52,141 bases of DNA from Candidatus Methylomirabilis tolerans. GTDB taxonomy: Bacteria; Methylomirabilota; Methylomirabilia; Methylomirabilales; Methylomirabilaceae. Positions 8,043 to 15,721 of the stretch are shown here, one piece after another. The stretch is taken from positions 1-52,141 of the forward strand of contig JAIOIU010000031.1 of assembly GCA_019912425.1 (NCBI GenBank), in the 5' to 3' direction. Numbering within the stretch: position 1 is the stretch's first letter; each line of letters begins with the position of its first letter. Under the pieces are notes generated by a model. That model was not told where the DNA came from and did not search any database. It worked only from the letters and a program-made list of their open reading frames with translations. Both the position numbers and the translations under genes were made by a program.

Positions 8043-9443
8043 ATGAGAATGCGGAAGTCGAGACATCTGACAGCAACCAGGTTCGTGATGAGTGGAGTGC
8101 TCCTTCTCACCGCCGCAATCGCGGTACCTGCGGCGTGGGCGGAGGACGATAAAGATCGCCAAATCCGAGAGCTGCGGGAACGGCTGGAGCGACTGGAGCA
8201 AATGATTGGCGCAAAGGCCGGGGCTCTATCGACTCAGGCTGCCGCACCGACGCCGGGGGCCCTCGCTGGAGCAGCAGAGGCGCCGCAGAGCATCAGCGAT
8301 CGGGTCAGGGGCATTGAGGAGACGATCAAGTCCGTGCCTCTGCTCTCCACCATGAAGGACTGGAACTTTGGAGGGCACGTCGCCGTGTCTTACAACTATA
8401 ACTTTAGGGACCCGAAGAGCCAGAACAACAGTCTCAGACTCTTTGACGACAAGGCGAATCAGTTTGACATCAACCAGGCAGAGCTGTATGTGGAAAAACC
8501 GACGACCGAGGCTTCACCAATCGGCTTTGGGGTGGACGTACTGTTTGGACGGGACGCGAAGAAGATCCACTCCCTCGGCCTCGGCATCGACAGCGGTGAT
8601 GATCCCAACGACACCGAGCCCTTCGACCTCACTCAGGCCTATGTCACCTATAAGGTACCAATCGGCAAGGGCCTGGACCTCAAAGGCGGAAAGTTCGTAA
8701 CCCTACACGGCGCCGAGGTGATCAGGCGGACAGGCAACTTCAACATCTCCCGCTCGATGGCCTTCTCCTACGCGATCCCGTTCACCCACACGGGTGTCAT
8801 GGCAACCTATCCTGTCACTGACTGGCTTTCGACAACTCTTGGCATCGTGAACGGCTGGGACAATACGGATGACAACAACCGGGGCAAATCGTTTCACGGC
8901 GCAGCGACCGTCACACCTCCTTTCCTCAAGGATTTGACGGTTACCTTGGGGGGGACATGGGGCGCTGAGACGGTATCCAACGCGCTTGACCCCACTCGGG
9001 ACGTGGATCGTAACGGTCCGAAGCGAGGCCTCATCGACCTTATCGCAACCTATAAGCCGATCTCGCCGCTCACCCTCACGCTAAACTATGACTATGGGAG
9101 GCAGGAGGAAGCCTTCGTCGATGATGGTGATACCGCGATCTGGCACGCGGTGGCGGCCTATGCCGTCTACGATCTTACCGACAGGCTGTCGGTGGGTGTC
9201 CGGGGTGAGTACTTCAGAGACCAGGACGGTTTCCGACTCCCCAATGCAACACCTGGCAAGAAACTGGAGGTCTGGGGGACGACACTCACCGGCCGGTATA
9301 AGCTCTTCGATCACCTGTTCGCCAGCGTTGAGTATCGCCACGATGAGGCAAAAAACAACAAATTGATATTTGACCGACACAACGGAACGCAAAACGCCAA
9401 CTCGCAAAATACGATCCAGGGCGAGCTGATCTATCAGTTCTAA
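8043..9443 (+). CDS. Outer-membrane beta-barrel porin (BBP2/OmpL-like)
   Basis: A 466-residue exported protein. The ATG at 8043 is chosen because GGGGAGGAATCG precedes it; the open frame extends further upstream without a signal. The signal peptide ends near VPAAWAE. A short coiled coil follows (RQIRELRERLERLEQ), as in many porins that trimerise or touch the cell wall. The rest is made of alternating beta strands with aromatic girdle residues, ending in the typical C-terminal aromatic of outer-membrane proteins (GELIYQF). It matches the putative beta-barrel porin-2 type. It lies 97 bases before amtB and behind a sigma-54-type promoter, suggesting a role in uptake of a nitrogen compound across the outer membrane; that is an inference. 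Confidence 0.8.
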   Translation: MRMRKSRHLTATRFVMSGVLLLTAAIAVPAAWAEDDKDRQIRELRERLERLEQMIGAKAGALSTQAAAPTPGALAGAAEAPQSISDRVRGIEETIKSVPLLSTMKDWNFGGHVAVSYNYNFRDPKSQNNSLRLFDDKANQFDINQAELYVEKPTTEASPIGFGVDVLFGRDAKKIHSLGLGIDSGDDPNDTEPFDLTQAYVTYKVPIGKGLDLKGGKFVTLHGAEVIRRTGNFNISRSMAFSYAIPFTHTGVMATYPVTDWLSTTLGIVNGWDNTDDNNRGKSFHGAATVTPPFLKDLTVTLGGTWGAETVSNALDPTRDVDRNGPKRGLIDLIATYKPISPLTLTLNYDYGRQEEAFVDDGDTAIWHAVAAYAVYDLTDRLSVGVRGEYFRDQDGFRLPNATPGKKLEVWGTTLTGRYKLFDHLFASVEYRHDEAKNNKLIFDRHNGTQNANSQNTIQGELIYQF

Positions 9444-9457
9444 ATGCAACGGGCGGC

Positions 9458-9487
9458 GACGGCTGCCTCTGCCGAGAGGCAGCCGTC
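9458..9487 (+). terminator. Strong hairpin between porin and amtB
   Basis: A perfect 13-base inverted repeat (arms GACGGCTGCCTCT and AGAGGCAGCCGTC) with a 4-base loop GCCG lies 14 bases after the porin stop. There is no T run behind it, so it is more likely a partial terminator or an mRNA-stabilising hairpin that sets unequal porin and amtB levels than a full stop. Confidence 0.6.
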
Positions 9488-9540
9488 AGAATCCCACAGC
9501 GGCGTGAGGACGCGCCCTGAAGAACGTAAGGAGGCAAAAG

Positions 9541-11085
9541 ATGTTCACGCAACTGAGACGACAAGCGGTGCTGGCCATGGCCTTCATGGCCCTGCTGTTC
9601 CTCGGCTTGGCGACCACCCTTTGGGCCCAGGAGACGCCTGCACCGGCAACGACGGCTGTTGCCGAAACCGTCACCTTCACCAAGGAGATGGCCGACGCCA
9701 TCAAGGATTATAAAATTACGGTTGATACCCTCTGGGTCATGGTTGCGGCATTCCTGGTTTTCTTCATGAACCTTGGCTTCGGCATGGTGGAATCCGGACT
9801 CTGCCGGGCCAAGAATGCCGTCAATATCCTATCCAAGAACTTCATTGTCTTTGCGATCTCATCGCTGGCCTTTTATATCATTGGATGGGGATTGATGTTT
9901 GGCGACGGAAACGCTTTCGTGGGCCTGAAAGGATTGTGGTTTGTGAGCGGGGTCGACAACAGTCCCGCCACCGGCGACGCGTACCAGGGAGTCTATAGCG
10001 CCATCAACTGGACCGGCGTCCCGATCTGGGCGAAATTCTTCTTTCAACTCGTGTTCGCCGGAACGGCGGCCACCATCGTGTCCGGCGCGGTAGCCGAACG
10101 GATCAAGTATCATTCTTTCATTGTCTTCACATTCGTCATCGCCGGGGTTATCTATCCGGTCGTCGGTCACTGGGTCTGGGGCGGGGGATGGCTCCAGAAG
10201 CTTGGAATGTGGGACTTCGCCGGTTCGACGGTTGTTCACTCGGTTGGAGGATGGGCGGCGCTGGCCGGCATTCTGATGCTGGGCCCCAGAATCGGGAAGT
10301 ACACGAAAGACGGCAAGGTCAATCCGATACCAGGCCACAGCATGACAGCCGCTACAATGGGCGCCTTCGTCCTGTGGTTCGGGTGGTTTGGCTTCAATCC
10401 TGGAAGTACGATGGCCGCCACCTGGAACGATATCTCCCGCATTGCCGTCACCACGAACAGCGCGGCGGCGGCGGCGGCCTTCAGTGCCACCCTTGCCGCG
10501 TGGCTCCTGATCGGCAAGCCCGATCTTTCGATGACCCTGAACGGATGTCTGGCCGGACTGGTCGCCATTACGGCTCCCTGTGCTTTTGTAAGTGTCGGCA
10601 GCTCGGTCGTTATCGGTCTCATTGCCGGGGTGGTCGTCGTTGCGGCAGTCCTGATGTTCGACAATCTGAAGATCGATGATCCCGTGGGCGCCACGTCGGT
10701 TCACCTGGCCTGTGGGATCATGGGGACCCTGTTCGTCGGCCTGTTTGCTCAAGACAGCATCATGCCCAAGACAACCGGCAACGGGCTCTTCTTCGGGGGC
10801 GGGTTGACACTGCTGAAGGCTCAAGTGATCGGGATACTCGGCGTCGGTCTGTTCACCTTTACGATCTCACTGGCGGCTTGGGCCGTCATCAAGATGGTGA
10901 TGGGAATACGCGTCAGTCCGGAGGAGGAAATGGAAGGACTCGATTACGGCGAGCACGGGATGCTGGCCTATCCGGACTTCCAGGCGGTGACCCATTCGAT
11001 AGGCGCACCAGGATCCGTCGCGGCAGCGCCCGGATATCAGATGAGCCAGGTAGCAGTGCCAAAGAGGGCTCCGGCGCACCAATAA
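9541..11085 (+). CDS. amtB: Ammonium transporter
   Basis: A 514-residue Amt/Mep/Rh channel that conducts ammonium into the cell. A cleavable signal peptide (about residues 1-30, ending LWAQ) precedes the membrane domain of eleven helices. The pore twin histidines are visible at His233 (STVVHSVGG) and His388 (TSVHLACG), with the binding-site Asp at 225 (WDFAG). The C-terminal tail has the conserved SPEEEMEGLDYGEHG block that couples subunits and receives PII signals. AAGGAGG precedes the ATG. The upstream porin and downstream ANTAR regulator are in the same direction, the latter 23 bases away. The usual glnK partner is not present here. Confidence 0.96.
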   Translation: MFTQLRRQAVLAMAFMALLFLGLATTLWAQETPAPATTAVAETVTFTKEMADAIKDYKITVDTLWVMVAAFLVFFMNLGFGMVESGLCRAKNAVNILSKNFIVFAISSLAFYIIGWGLMFGDGNAFVGLKGLWFVSGVDNSPATGDAYQGVYSAINWTGVPIWAKFFFQLVFAGTAATIVSGAVAERIKYHSFIVFTFVIAGVIYPVVGHWVWGGGWLQKLGMWDFAGSTVVHSVGGWAALAGILMLGPRIGKYTKDGKVNPIPGHSMTAATMGAFVLWFGWFGFNPGSTMAATWNDISRIAVTTNSAAAAAAFSATLAAWLLIGKPDLSMTLNGCLAGLVAITAPCAFVSVGSSVVIGLIAGVVVVAAVLMFDNLKIDDPVGATSVHLACGIMGTLFVGLFAQDSIMPKTTGNGLFFGGGLTLLKAQVIGILGVGLFTFTISLAAWAVIKMVMGIRVSPEEEMEGLDYGEHGMLAYPDFQAVTHSIGAPGSVAAAPGYQMSQVAVPKRAPAHQ

Positions 11086-11108
11086 CCTTGCCACCCCCGC
11101 ACACTGCC

Positions 11109-11696
11109 ATGCGAAAAACGGTGGTGATCATTGATGACAGCCCCAGATCGCAAGTGACCCTCGGCGGCGCGCTCAAGCGGCTTGGGTTCGAGGTAATCGG
11201 TGAGGGGGCGAGCGGGGCTGAGGCCGTACATCTCGCTCAAAAACTGAAGCCAGACGTGCTGTTCCTGGCGGTGGGTCTCCCGGATATGGATGGCCTGACA
11301 GTGGCTGCTCATATCCTGGAGACCCTGCCCCTTCCGATCCTCATCCTCAGCAGCCATCTCGATCAGGAGTTGATCCAGCGCGCGAAGGAAACCGGTGTCA
11401 TGGCGTATCTGCCGAAACCGCTTCGCGAGGAGGAGTTGCTGCCGGCGATCGAGCTGGCGATCTCCCGGTTTGGAGAGTTCAGCGCCCTCAGAAAAGAAAA
11501 TGCGGACTTGAAGCGGATCCTTGAGGACCGGAAGCTGATTGAACGCGCAAAAGGCATTCTGATGGAACGAGAACGGATCTCCGAACAGCAGGCGTTTATG
11601 CGGATCCAAAAAACCAGTATGAATACGCGGCGCTCAATGGCCGAGATCGCTCAGGCCATCTTGTTGAGTGAAGCGGTGACCGGCAGGACGAGGTGA
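11109..11696 (+). CDS. ANTAR-domain response regulator lacking the phospho-acceptor Asp
   Basis: A 195-residue protein with an N-terminal receiver-like domain (1-120) and a C-terminal ANTAR RNA-binding domain (about 140-190: KLIERAKGILMERERISEQ, then an Ala-rich helix end). The start at 11109 gives a normal receiver N-terminus (MRKTVVIIDD). The acidic pair at 9-10 and the Lys in YLPKPL are kept. The phosphorylation Asp is replaced by Ala54 (codon GCG) in DVLFLAVGLPDMDG, so phosphorylation at the usual site is not possible. ANTAR proteins such as NasT, AmiR and EutV bind paired hairpins in leaders and prevent termination. Its place after amtB points to nitrogen genes. Whether it is always active or held by a partner cannot be told. 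Confidence 0.88.
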   Translation: MRKTVVIIDDSPRSQVTLGGALKRLGFEVIGEGASGAEAVHLAQKLKPDVLFLAVGLPDMDGLTVAAHILETLPLPILILSSHLDQELIQRAKETGVMAYLPKPLREEELLPAIELAISRFGEFSALRKENADLKRILEDRKLIERAKGILMERERISEQQAFMRIQKTSMNTRRSMAEIAQAILLSEAVTGRTR

Positions 11697-11811
11697 AGGG
11701 GCCAGTGCGGCCGACCGCAGCGCTGTGGCTGCGAGGGCGACTGTGATATTCGCGATCAACGATGATCGTATGACTCCACATGAGTGACGGCATAGTGTAA
11801 GGACACGCAAG

Positions 11812-12273
11812 ATGCAAGGGGTTCTCCACCCTCTGTCCGTACATCTCCCTATCGCCATGCTGTTCATGGCGTTTATGACGATGTGTTATTGGCTGGTCAG
11901 AGGGTTGGCCACGTCGGTCTTCGAGAACCGGATTTACAGCCTCACGCGCTTTAACACTGCTGCCGGGCTACTGTTCGTTCTCCTTTCTATAGCCACAGGA
12001 CTCCGGGACGTGCTCGCAGGTTACTGGATCGCGTTCAACTCGCCGCTCGGCAAGTGGCTCTACGTCAAGATCATCTTAGCTGTGCTGATCGTGATCATCT
12101 ACAGCGCCTTCCTCTGGCAAAGCCGTAAGAAGCCTCAGTACCTTCAAGAGGACCCAAGGGTGATGACCTGGTGTCTGACGACACAACTGGTGGGCTTCGT
12201 CCTGGTGTTAATCGTCACCGCGCTCGGAACGATGCTGGTGTTCTATCCTCATCTGCTTGCGCAACTCGGCTGA
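11812..12273 (+). CDS. DUF2231-like four-helix membrane protein
   Basis: A 153-residue protein with four hydrophobic segments. It begins with the family signature HPLSVHLPIAML and has a conserved Gly/Arg-Asp turn (ATGLRDVLAG). The gene is 38 bases before the NDH-2 gene in the same direction, so a link to the respiratory membrane is likely. The two His residues in the first helix could be heme or metal ligands, but this has not been shown for the family. The spaced start (ATG at 11812) has only a weak upstream purine stretch. Confidence 0.72.
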   Translation: MQGVLHPLSVHLPIAMLFMAFMTMCYWLVRGLATSVFENRIYSLTRFNTAAGLLFVLLSIATGLRDVLAGYWIAFNSPLGKWLYVKIILAVLIVIIYSAFLWQSRKKPQYLQEDPRVMTWCLTTQLVGFVLVLIVTALGTMLVFYPHLLAQLG

Positions 12274-12311
12274 GGAGACGAGATGAACCGGCGGATGAAA
12301 GGAATGATCGC

Positions 12312-13640
12312 ATGAATCGACAGCCCGCGCAGATCGTGGTACTCGGAGGAGGGTTCGGCGGCCTGTACGCCGCCATGACGCTTCAGCGTGAGCTGGCCGG
12401 ATCCGATACGGCCCAGATCACCCTTGTGGATCGGCGCAACTATTTCACCTTTACCCCGTTCCTGCCTGAAGTCGCCGCAGGCACCCTCGGCCGGGCGCAT
12501 GTGACCTACCCGTTCCGATTCCTTGCCCAGAAAGAACAGTTTTGCTTCATACAAGGGGCGGTGCAGGACTTTGACCTTGTGAAGCGCACGGTCCGTACGG
12601 AGACGACGGTCATTCCCTACGATTATCTGATTGTATCCTTAGGTGGCGCACCCTCCTTCTTTGGCAATCCTCAGATTGCGGCTCATGCGCTGACACTCAA
12701 CTCTGTTGACAATGCCCTGGCAATCCGGAATCACATCATCAAACTCTTCGAACAGGCAGTGGTCGAGACGAATCCGGTCCGGCGGCGTCAGCTCCTCACC
12801 TTGGTGGTCGCCGGAGCTGGGCCGTGCGGGGTCGAGGTGGTCGCCGAGTTGGACCATCTGATCCGAACGGCCCTGCTCAAATACTACCCAGTGGACCCAT
12901 CTGAGATTAGAATCCTTTTGGTCTCGAAGGGTGATCGGATCCTCCCCCACTTCGCCGGCCAACTGGCCGAGACCGGTCAGAAGGAACTAATAAAGCGTGG
13001 GATCGAGGTCAGGCTGAACACGCAAGTGACCTGGGCAAGCGAGGAGTATGTGGAGTTCGATGGCTACGAACGCATCTCTACGCGGACTCTCATCTGGGCG
13101 GCCGGCGTCACCCCCAATCCCGTATTGGCCCAGCTTCCTACTCCAAAGAGCCAGCAGGGAGGCATTGTGGTTGATGAGTTTCTGAAGCTTCCAGAGTTTC
13201 CAGAGGTGTACGTCATCGGGGATGGCGCGTCCGTCCTGGACAGACGCCGAGGACAACCGTATCCGGCCCTGGCGCCGGTTGCGATCCGCCAAGGTATTCG
13301 AGCTGCGGGAAATATCGTGAATGCCCTCCAGGGAAGGGTCGGGGAGCCGTTTCGGTTTGATTTTACCGGCAATATCGTCGGCCTCGGGCGTGGCATGGCC
13401 TTGGTCAATCTGCTGGGCATCAAGTTTCATGGCCGACTTGGGTGGTGGTTCTACCGGATGGCGCACCTCCAGCGATTGGTCAGCTTCAGGAACAAGGCGT
13501 CGCTCACCCTCACCCTTGCGCTCAATGCGATCTTCGATCGGGATATCTCCTGCGAAACCTGGTTCGATAGCGACCCAAGCCTGACCGCCGAAAGAGTTTC
13601 ACCGGCGCTCTCCGATTCCCGCGCCCCCATCACCTCCTGA
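12312..13640 (+). CDS. Type II NADH dehydrogenase (NDH-2)
   Basis: A 442-residue FAD flavoprotein of the NDH-2 family, which passes electrons from NADH to quinone at the inner membrane face without pumping protons. The FAD dinucleotide fold is at the N-terminus (VVLGGGFGGLYAA), the NAD fold is in the middle (VVAGAGPCGVEVVAEL), and the second FAD contact is VYVIGDGAS. The C-terminal part has hydrophobic and amphipathic helices that would hold it to the membrane. The ATG at 12312 is chosen because the FAD fold starts a few residues later and AAGGA lies upstream; the open frame continues upstream but overlaps the DUF2231 gene. Confidence 0.92.
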   Translation: MNRQPAQIVVLGGGFGGLYAAMTLQRELAGSDTAQITLVDRRNYFTFTPFLPEVAAGTLGRAHVTYPFRFLAQKEQFCFIQGAVQDFDLVKRTVRTETTVIPYDYLIVSLGGAPSFFGNPQIAAHALTLNSVDNALAIRNHIIKLFEQAVVETNPVRRRQLLTLVVAGAGPCGVEVVAELDHLIRTALLKYYPVDPSEIRILLVSKGDRILPHFAGQLAETGQKELIKRGIEVRLNTQVTWASEEYVEFDGYERISTRTLIWAAGVTPNPVLAQLPTPKSQQGGIVVDEFLKLPEFPEVYVIGDGASVLDRRRGQPYPALAPVAIRQGIRAAGNIVNALQGRVGEPFRFDFTGNIVGLGRGMALVNLLGIKFHGRLGWWFYRMAHLQRLVSFRNKASLTLTLALNAIFDRDISCETWFDSDPSLTAERVSPALSDSRAPITS

Positions 13641-13662
13641 CCCCTGGTCCCGTTATCACCGC

Positions 13663-13682
13663 CGCCCCCAGCCGCGATTTTC
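13663..13682. repeat. 20-bp direct repeat, copy 1
   Basis: CGCCCCCAGCCGCGATTTTC, identical to 14403-14422. The two copies bracket a pair of small genes. Confidence 0.7.
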
Positions 13683-13857
13683 GGTGATGTGAAGAACCGA
13701 AATCTCTTCGGTGTACGACGGCCCCGTAACTGTAGGGATTGTCTTGACAACCCCTGGAGAGTACAGGAGAATTGCGCTGTCAACGCCAAACCATGTGCCT
13801 ATTAGGAAGATAGTGAACCGTGTACTCAGTGATTCGGCGAACGCATAGAGGCGCGCG

Positions 13858-14091
13858 ATGCACTTCGAGGTCCTGGGCGAGATCACTGACCTCGAGACCA
13901 TCGCCGTTGGGTCTCGTATTCATGACGCACCCCGTCTCCAGAGGGTGTATGGAAAGGCGCGATGGCGCAAGATGAAGGGTAAGGCGCTGATCCGCCTTCG
14001 CAGCGGTCGGGTACGACTCGCTGAACTTCACTGGTACGAGGCGCATGGGATGAGCAGAAAGGAACTGAAGCGAAAGAGATACCTGGACTGA
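13858..14091 (+). CDS. Conserved small hypothetical protein (77 aa)
   Basis: A short basic protein beginning MHFEVLGEITDLETIAVG, with a KARWRKMKGKALIRLRSGR segment and a basic C-terminus (HGMSRKELKRKRYLD). The style (beta-rich, many Arg and Lys) resembles a widespread family of small proteins of unknown function found in many environmental bacteria. The next gene starts 4 bases after its stop, so the two are probably translated together. No function is proposed. Confidence 0.65.
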   Translation: MHFEVLGEITDLETIAVGSRIHDAPRLQRVYGKARWRKMKGKALIRLRSGRVRLAELHWYEAHGMSRKELKRKRYLD

Positions 14092-14094
14092 ACT

Positions 14095-14331
14095 ATGGCC
14101 GAGAAGAAAACGCTGTCGCGACGTTTCGCAGTCTGCGTCCAAAACAAGGGCTACGAGGCGTCCCTGGAGCGGAACAAGATTTACGTTGTGCTTCCCGACC
14201 CTGAGGCCGAGAAGGACGGCGACATTCGAGTGGTCGACGAGAGCGGCGAGGACTACCTGTATCCAGCCGACTGGTTCGCGGCGGTCGAGGTTCCTAAGGT
14301 AGTCCAAACATCCCTCTTGAAGGCCTCCTGA
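14095..14331 (+). CDS. Small hypothetical protein (78 aa), partner of preceding gene
   Basis: A 78-residue soluble protein starting MAEKKTLSRRFAVCV with an SH3-like strand pattern (NKIYVVLPDPEAEKDGDIRVVDESGED). It follows the previous small gene with only 3 bases between stop and start. The pair arrangement looks like a small two-gene module, but neither protein matches a toxin or antitoxin family that I recognise. The pair is flanked by two copies of a 20-bp direct repeat. Confidence 0.65.
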   Translation: MAEKKTLSRRFAVCVQNKGYEASLERNKIYVVLPDPEAEKDGDIRVVDESGEDYLYPADWFAAVEVPKVVQTSLLKAS

Positions 14332-14402
14332 CCAAAGTCCGGACGTCGTTCACCTCATCGCCGAGCGGCCCTAGCACCCGCAACTGTACCCCGACTCAAC
14401 CT

Positions 14403-14422
14403 CGCCCCCAGCCGCGATTTTC
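14403..14422. repeat. 20-bp direct repeat, copy 2
   Basis: Identical to 13663-13682. It lies 70 bases after the stop of the second small gene. Confidence 0.7.
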
Positions 14423-14491
14423 ACCGATCCTCGCTATTCTTTTGCTACCCATCTGTCGGCGTAGTTTCCCATAAGTCCCCTTGCTGTGATC

Positions 14492-14519
14492 GTCATTCCG
14501 GACGTGACCCGGAATCCAG
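14492..14519. repeat. Dispersed GTCATTCC repeat, partial copy
   Basis: GTCATTCCGGACGTGACCCG followed by GAATCCAG resembles the end of the 89-bp element at 21824-21912. This type of intergenic repeat is common in many bacterial genomes. Confidence 0.5.
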
Positions 14520-14617
14520 TCTTTTTGCGAGGGATCCCCGCTTTCGCAAGAATACCTCATGCGCCTCCGACGCACCCATGACCATGAAAGCGTGTGACAC
14601 CACAACTCGAGCAAACG

Positions 14618-14726
14618 GTCATTGCGAGCACCACGAAGCAATCCAACCGTTTTTCGCCTCCCAAACCACAGGCTCAGAGGGTAGAACGGTGAGATTGCCA
14701 CGCACCCTTCGGGCGCTCGCAATGAC
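14618..14726. repeat. 109-bp repeat element with 12-bp terminal inverted repeats
   Basis: The ends GTCATTGCGAGC (14618-14629) and GCTCGCAATGAC (14715-14726) are perfect inverted repeats. The inner part contains further matching blocks (GAAGCAATCC and GAGATTGCCACG). It is a non-coding, MITE-like or REP-like intergenic element; an open frame through it is an artefact. Confidence 0.65.
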
Positions 14727-14796
14727 GCGGGAAGACTTTTGGGAAGCTGACAGCTCCGGAATGAAGGCAAAGAAGCGTCAGAGATACGACCTAATA

Positions 14797-14931
14797 GAGA
14801 GTTACAATATCCGGACAGTCGAGAAGCTTTCGGGCCATCGGGATGCCGGCACGACGATGATCTACACCTATGCGTTGAACCGAGGCAATAGAGGGATTCG
14901 CGGCCCCGTGGACGCACCCGCAGGACCTTAG
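14797..14931 (+). pseudogene. C-terminal remnant of tyrosine recombinase (IntI-like)
   Basis: Forty-four codons in frame encode ESYNIRTVEKLSGHRD, then AGTTMIYTYALNRGNRG and a short end. This matches the C-terminal box of integron-type tyrosine recombinases, including the SGHRD block, the catalytic Tyr region (TTMIYT) and the LNRG tail. Nothing upstream encodes the rest of the enzyme (the catalytic Arg and the HxxR motif are absent), and the preceding bases are repeat sequence. It is a truncated relic at the left edge of the cassette-like zone. Confidence 0.75.
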
Positions 14932-15162
14932 CATTGGTCGGCCATATGAGGATTATGCCGACCGGCGGGGCGGCCTTTGTCGCTCTAGGTCGTATTGAAA
15001 TTCGGTTGACAGCTCTGCGAAATGGCAGGAGAATCTCGCATATTGTGAGGATTCATGGGCTGGTGCTATACAGACCAGCATAATCGTAGTTAGCCCGACT
15101 ATGGCGGACTGGCCTGCCTGAACTTGGCTGCTGTGGCGTCTGTTCGTTGCGAGAGGACTATG

Positions 15163-15540
15163 ATGAGCGATGAATCGACCGCCGACAAAGCGGGACTTCA
15201 GCAAGAGGACCGAAAGGAAGACGCCGGAAAACCTCTGAACCCATTTCAGCGGAACCTCGAGGCCCTTATTTCGCATATTGACAGTCTGAACGACCACAGC
15301 ACGCAAGCCATGGTTGTCATTAGCCAGTCTCACAAGCAAGCGAACCCCCTCGTCCAAGAGTTCCTCAAGACGGAGCCGAGCCCGGTCGAAAGCGAAGAAG
15401 ACGCTTTCACGATTCCAGAAGATAAGTTGACGAAGTTCCGCCGTCTTCAGCGCAAACTCGATCACGGCAGTCGGCTTCCGGTCGGGAGCGGACGTCCGTG
15501 GAGCGTAGAGCGGCGGCGGCGTTCCACAGGGTGCCGCTGA
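15163..15540 (+). CDS. Hypothetical protein (125 aa)
   Basis: Starts at the second of two adjacent ATG codons, with GAGAGGA at a suitable distance. It is hydrophilic and mostly helical (NPFQRNLEALISHIDSLNDH) and ends in an Arg-rich tail that may be out-of-frame sequence after damage. Not recognised. The overlapping minus-strand open frame looks less protein-like. It lies between the integrase relic and the P460 gene, in an accessory zone. Confidence 0.4.
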   Translation: MSDESTADKAGLQQEDRKEDAGKPLNPFQRNLEALISHIDSLNDHSTQAMVVISQSHKQANPLVQEFLKTEPSPVESEEDAFTIPEDKLTKFRRLQRKLDHGSRLPVGSGRPWSVERRRRSTGCR

Positions 15541-15668
15541 GGTTTCGTAGTAGCCACTCTTTCAAGAGCACCCCGTTCGATGGCGGTCCCGCGCGGCCCT
15601 AGCCTTCGGCCGGTGAAGCCGGGAGGAATGGTCCATCCCCGGAACGTGTTAACGTGTCCGCCGAAGCC

Positions 15669-15683
15669 GTGCGGAGTCCGCAC
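15669..15683. promoter_or_regulatory. Perfect palindrome upstream of the P460 cytochrome gene
   Basis: GTGCGGA-G-TCCGCAC is a 7+1+7 perfect palindrome ending 39 bases before the ATG of the P460 cytochrome. It could be a regulator binding site or a small hairpin; a regulator cannot be named. Confidence 0.35.
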
Positions 15684-15721
15684 CTTATGTCGTCCACCCA
15701 CTACACAATAGGAGGGACCCC

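Noticed and set aside
14578-14931. A 117-codon plus-strand open frame as a real protein.
   Set aside because: Its first two thirds run through a repeat with terminal inverted repeats; only the last part is meaningful, as a recombinase relic.
14953-15465. A 170-codon minus-strand open frame opposite the hypothetical gene at 15163.
   Set aside because: No ribosome binding site, no family pattern, and the plus-strand frame has better composition and start.
15541-15668. A group II intron or reverse transcriptase remnant upstream of the P460 gene.
   Set aside because: No domain V-like hairpin or reverse transcriptase motif could be found; only a loose impression of structured sequence.
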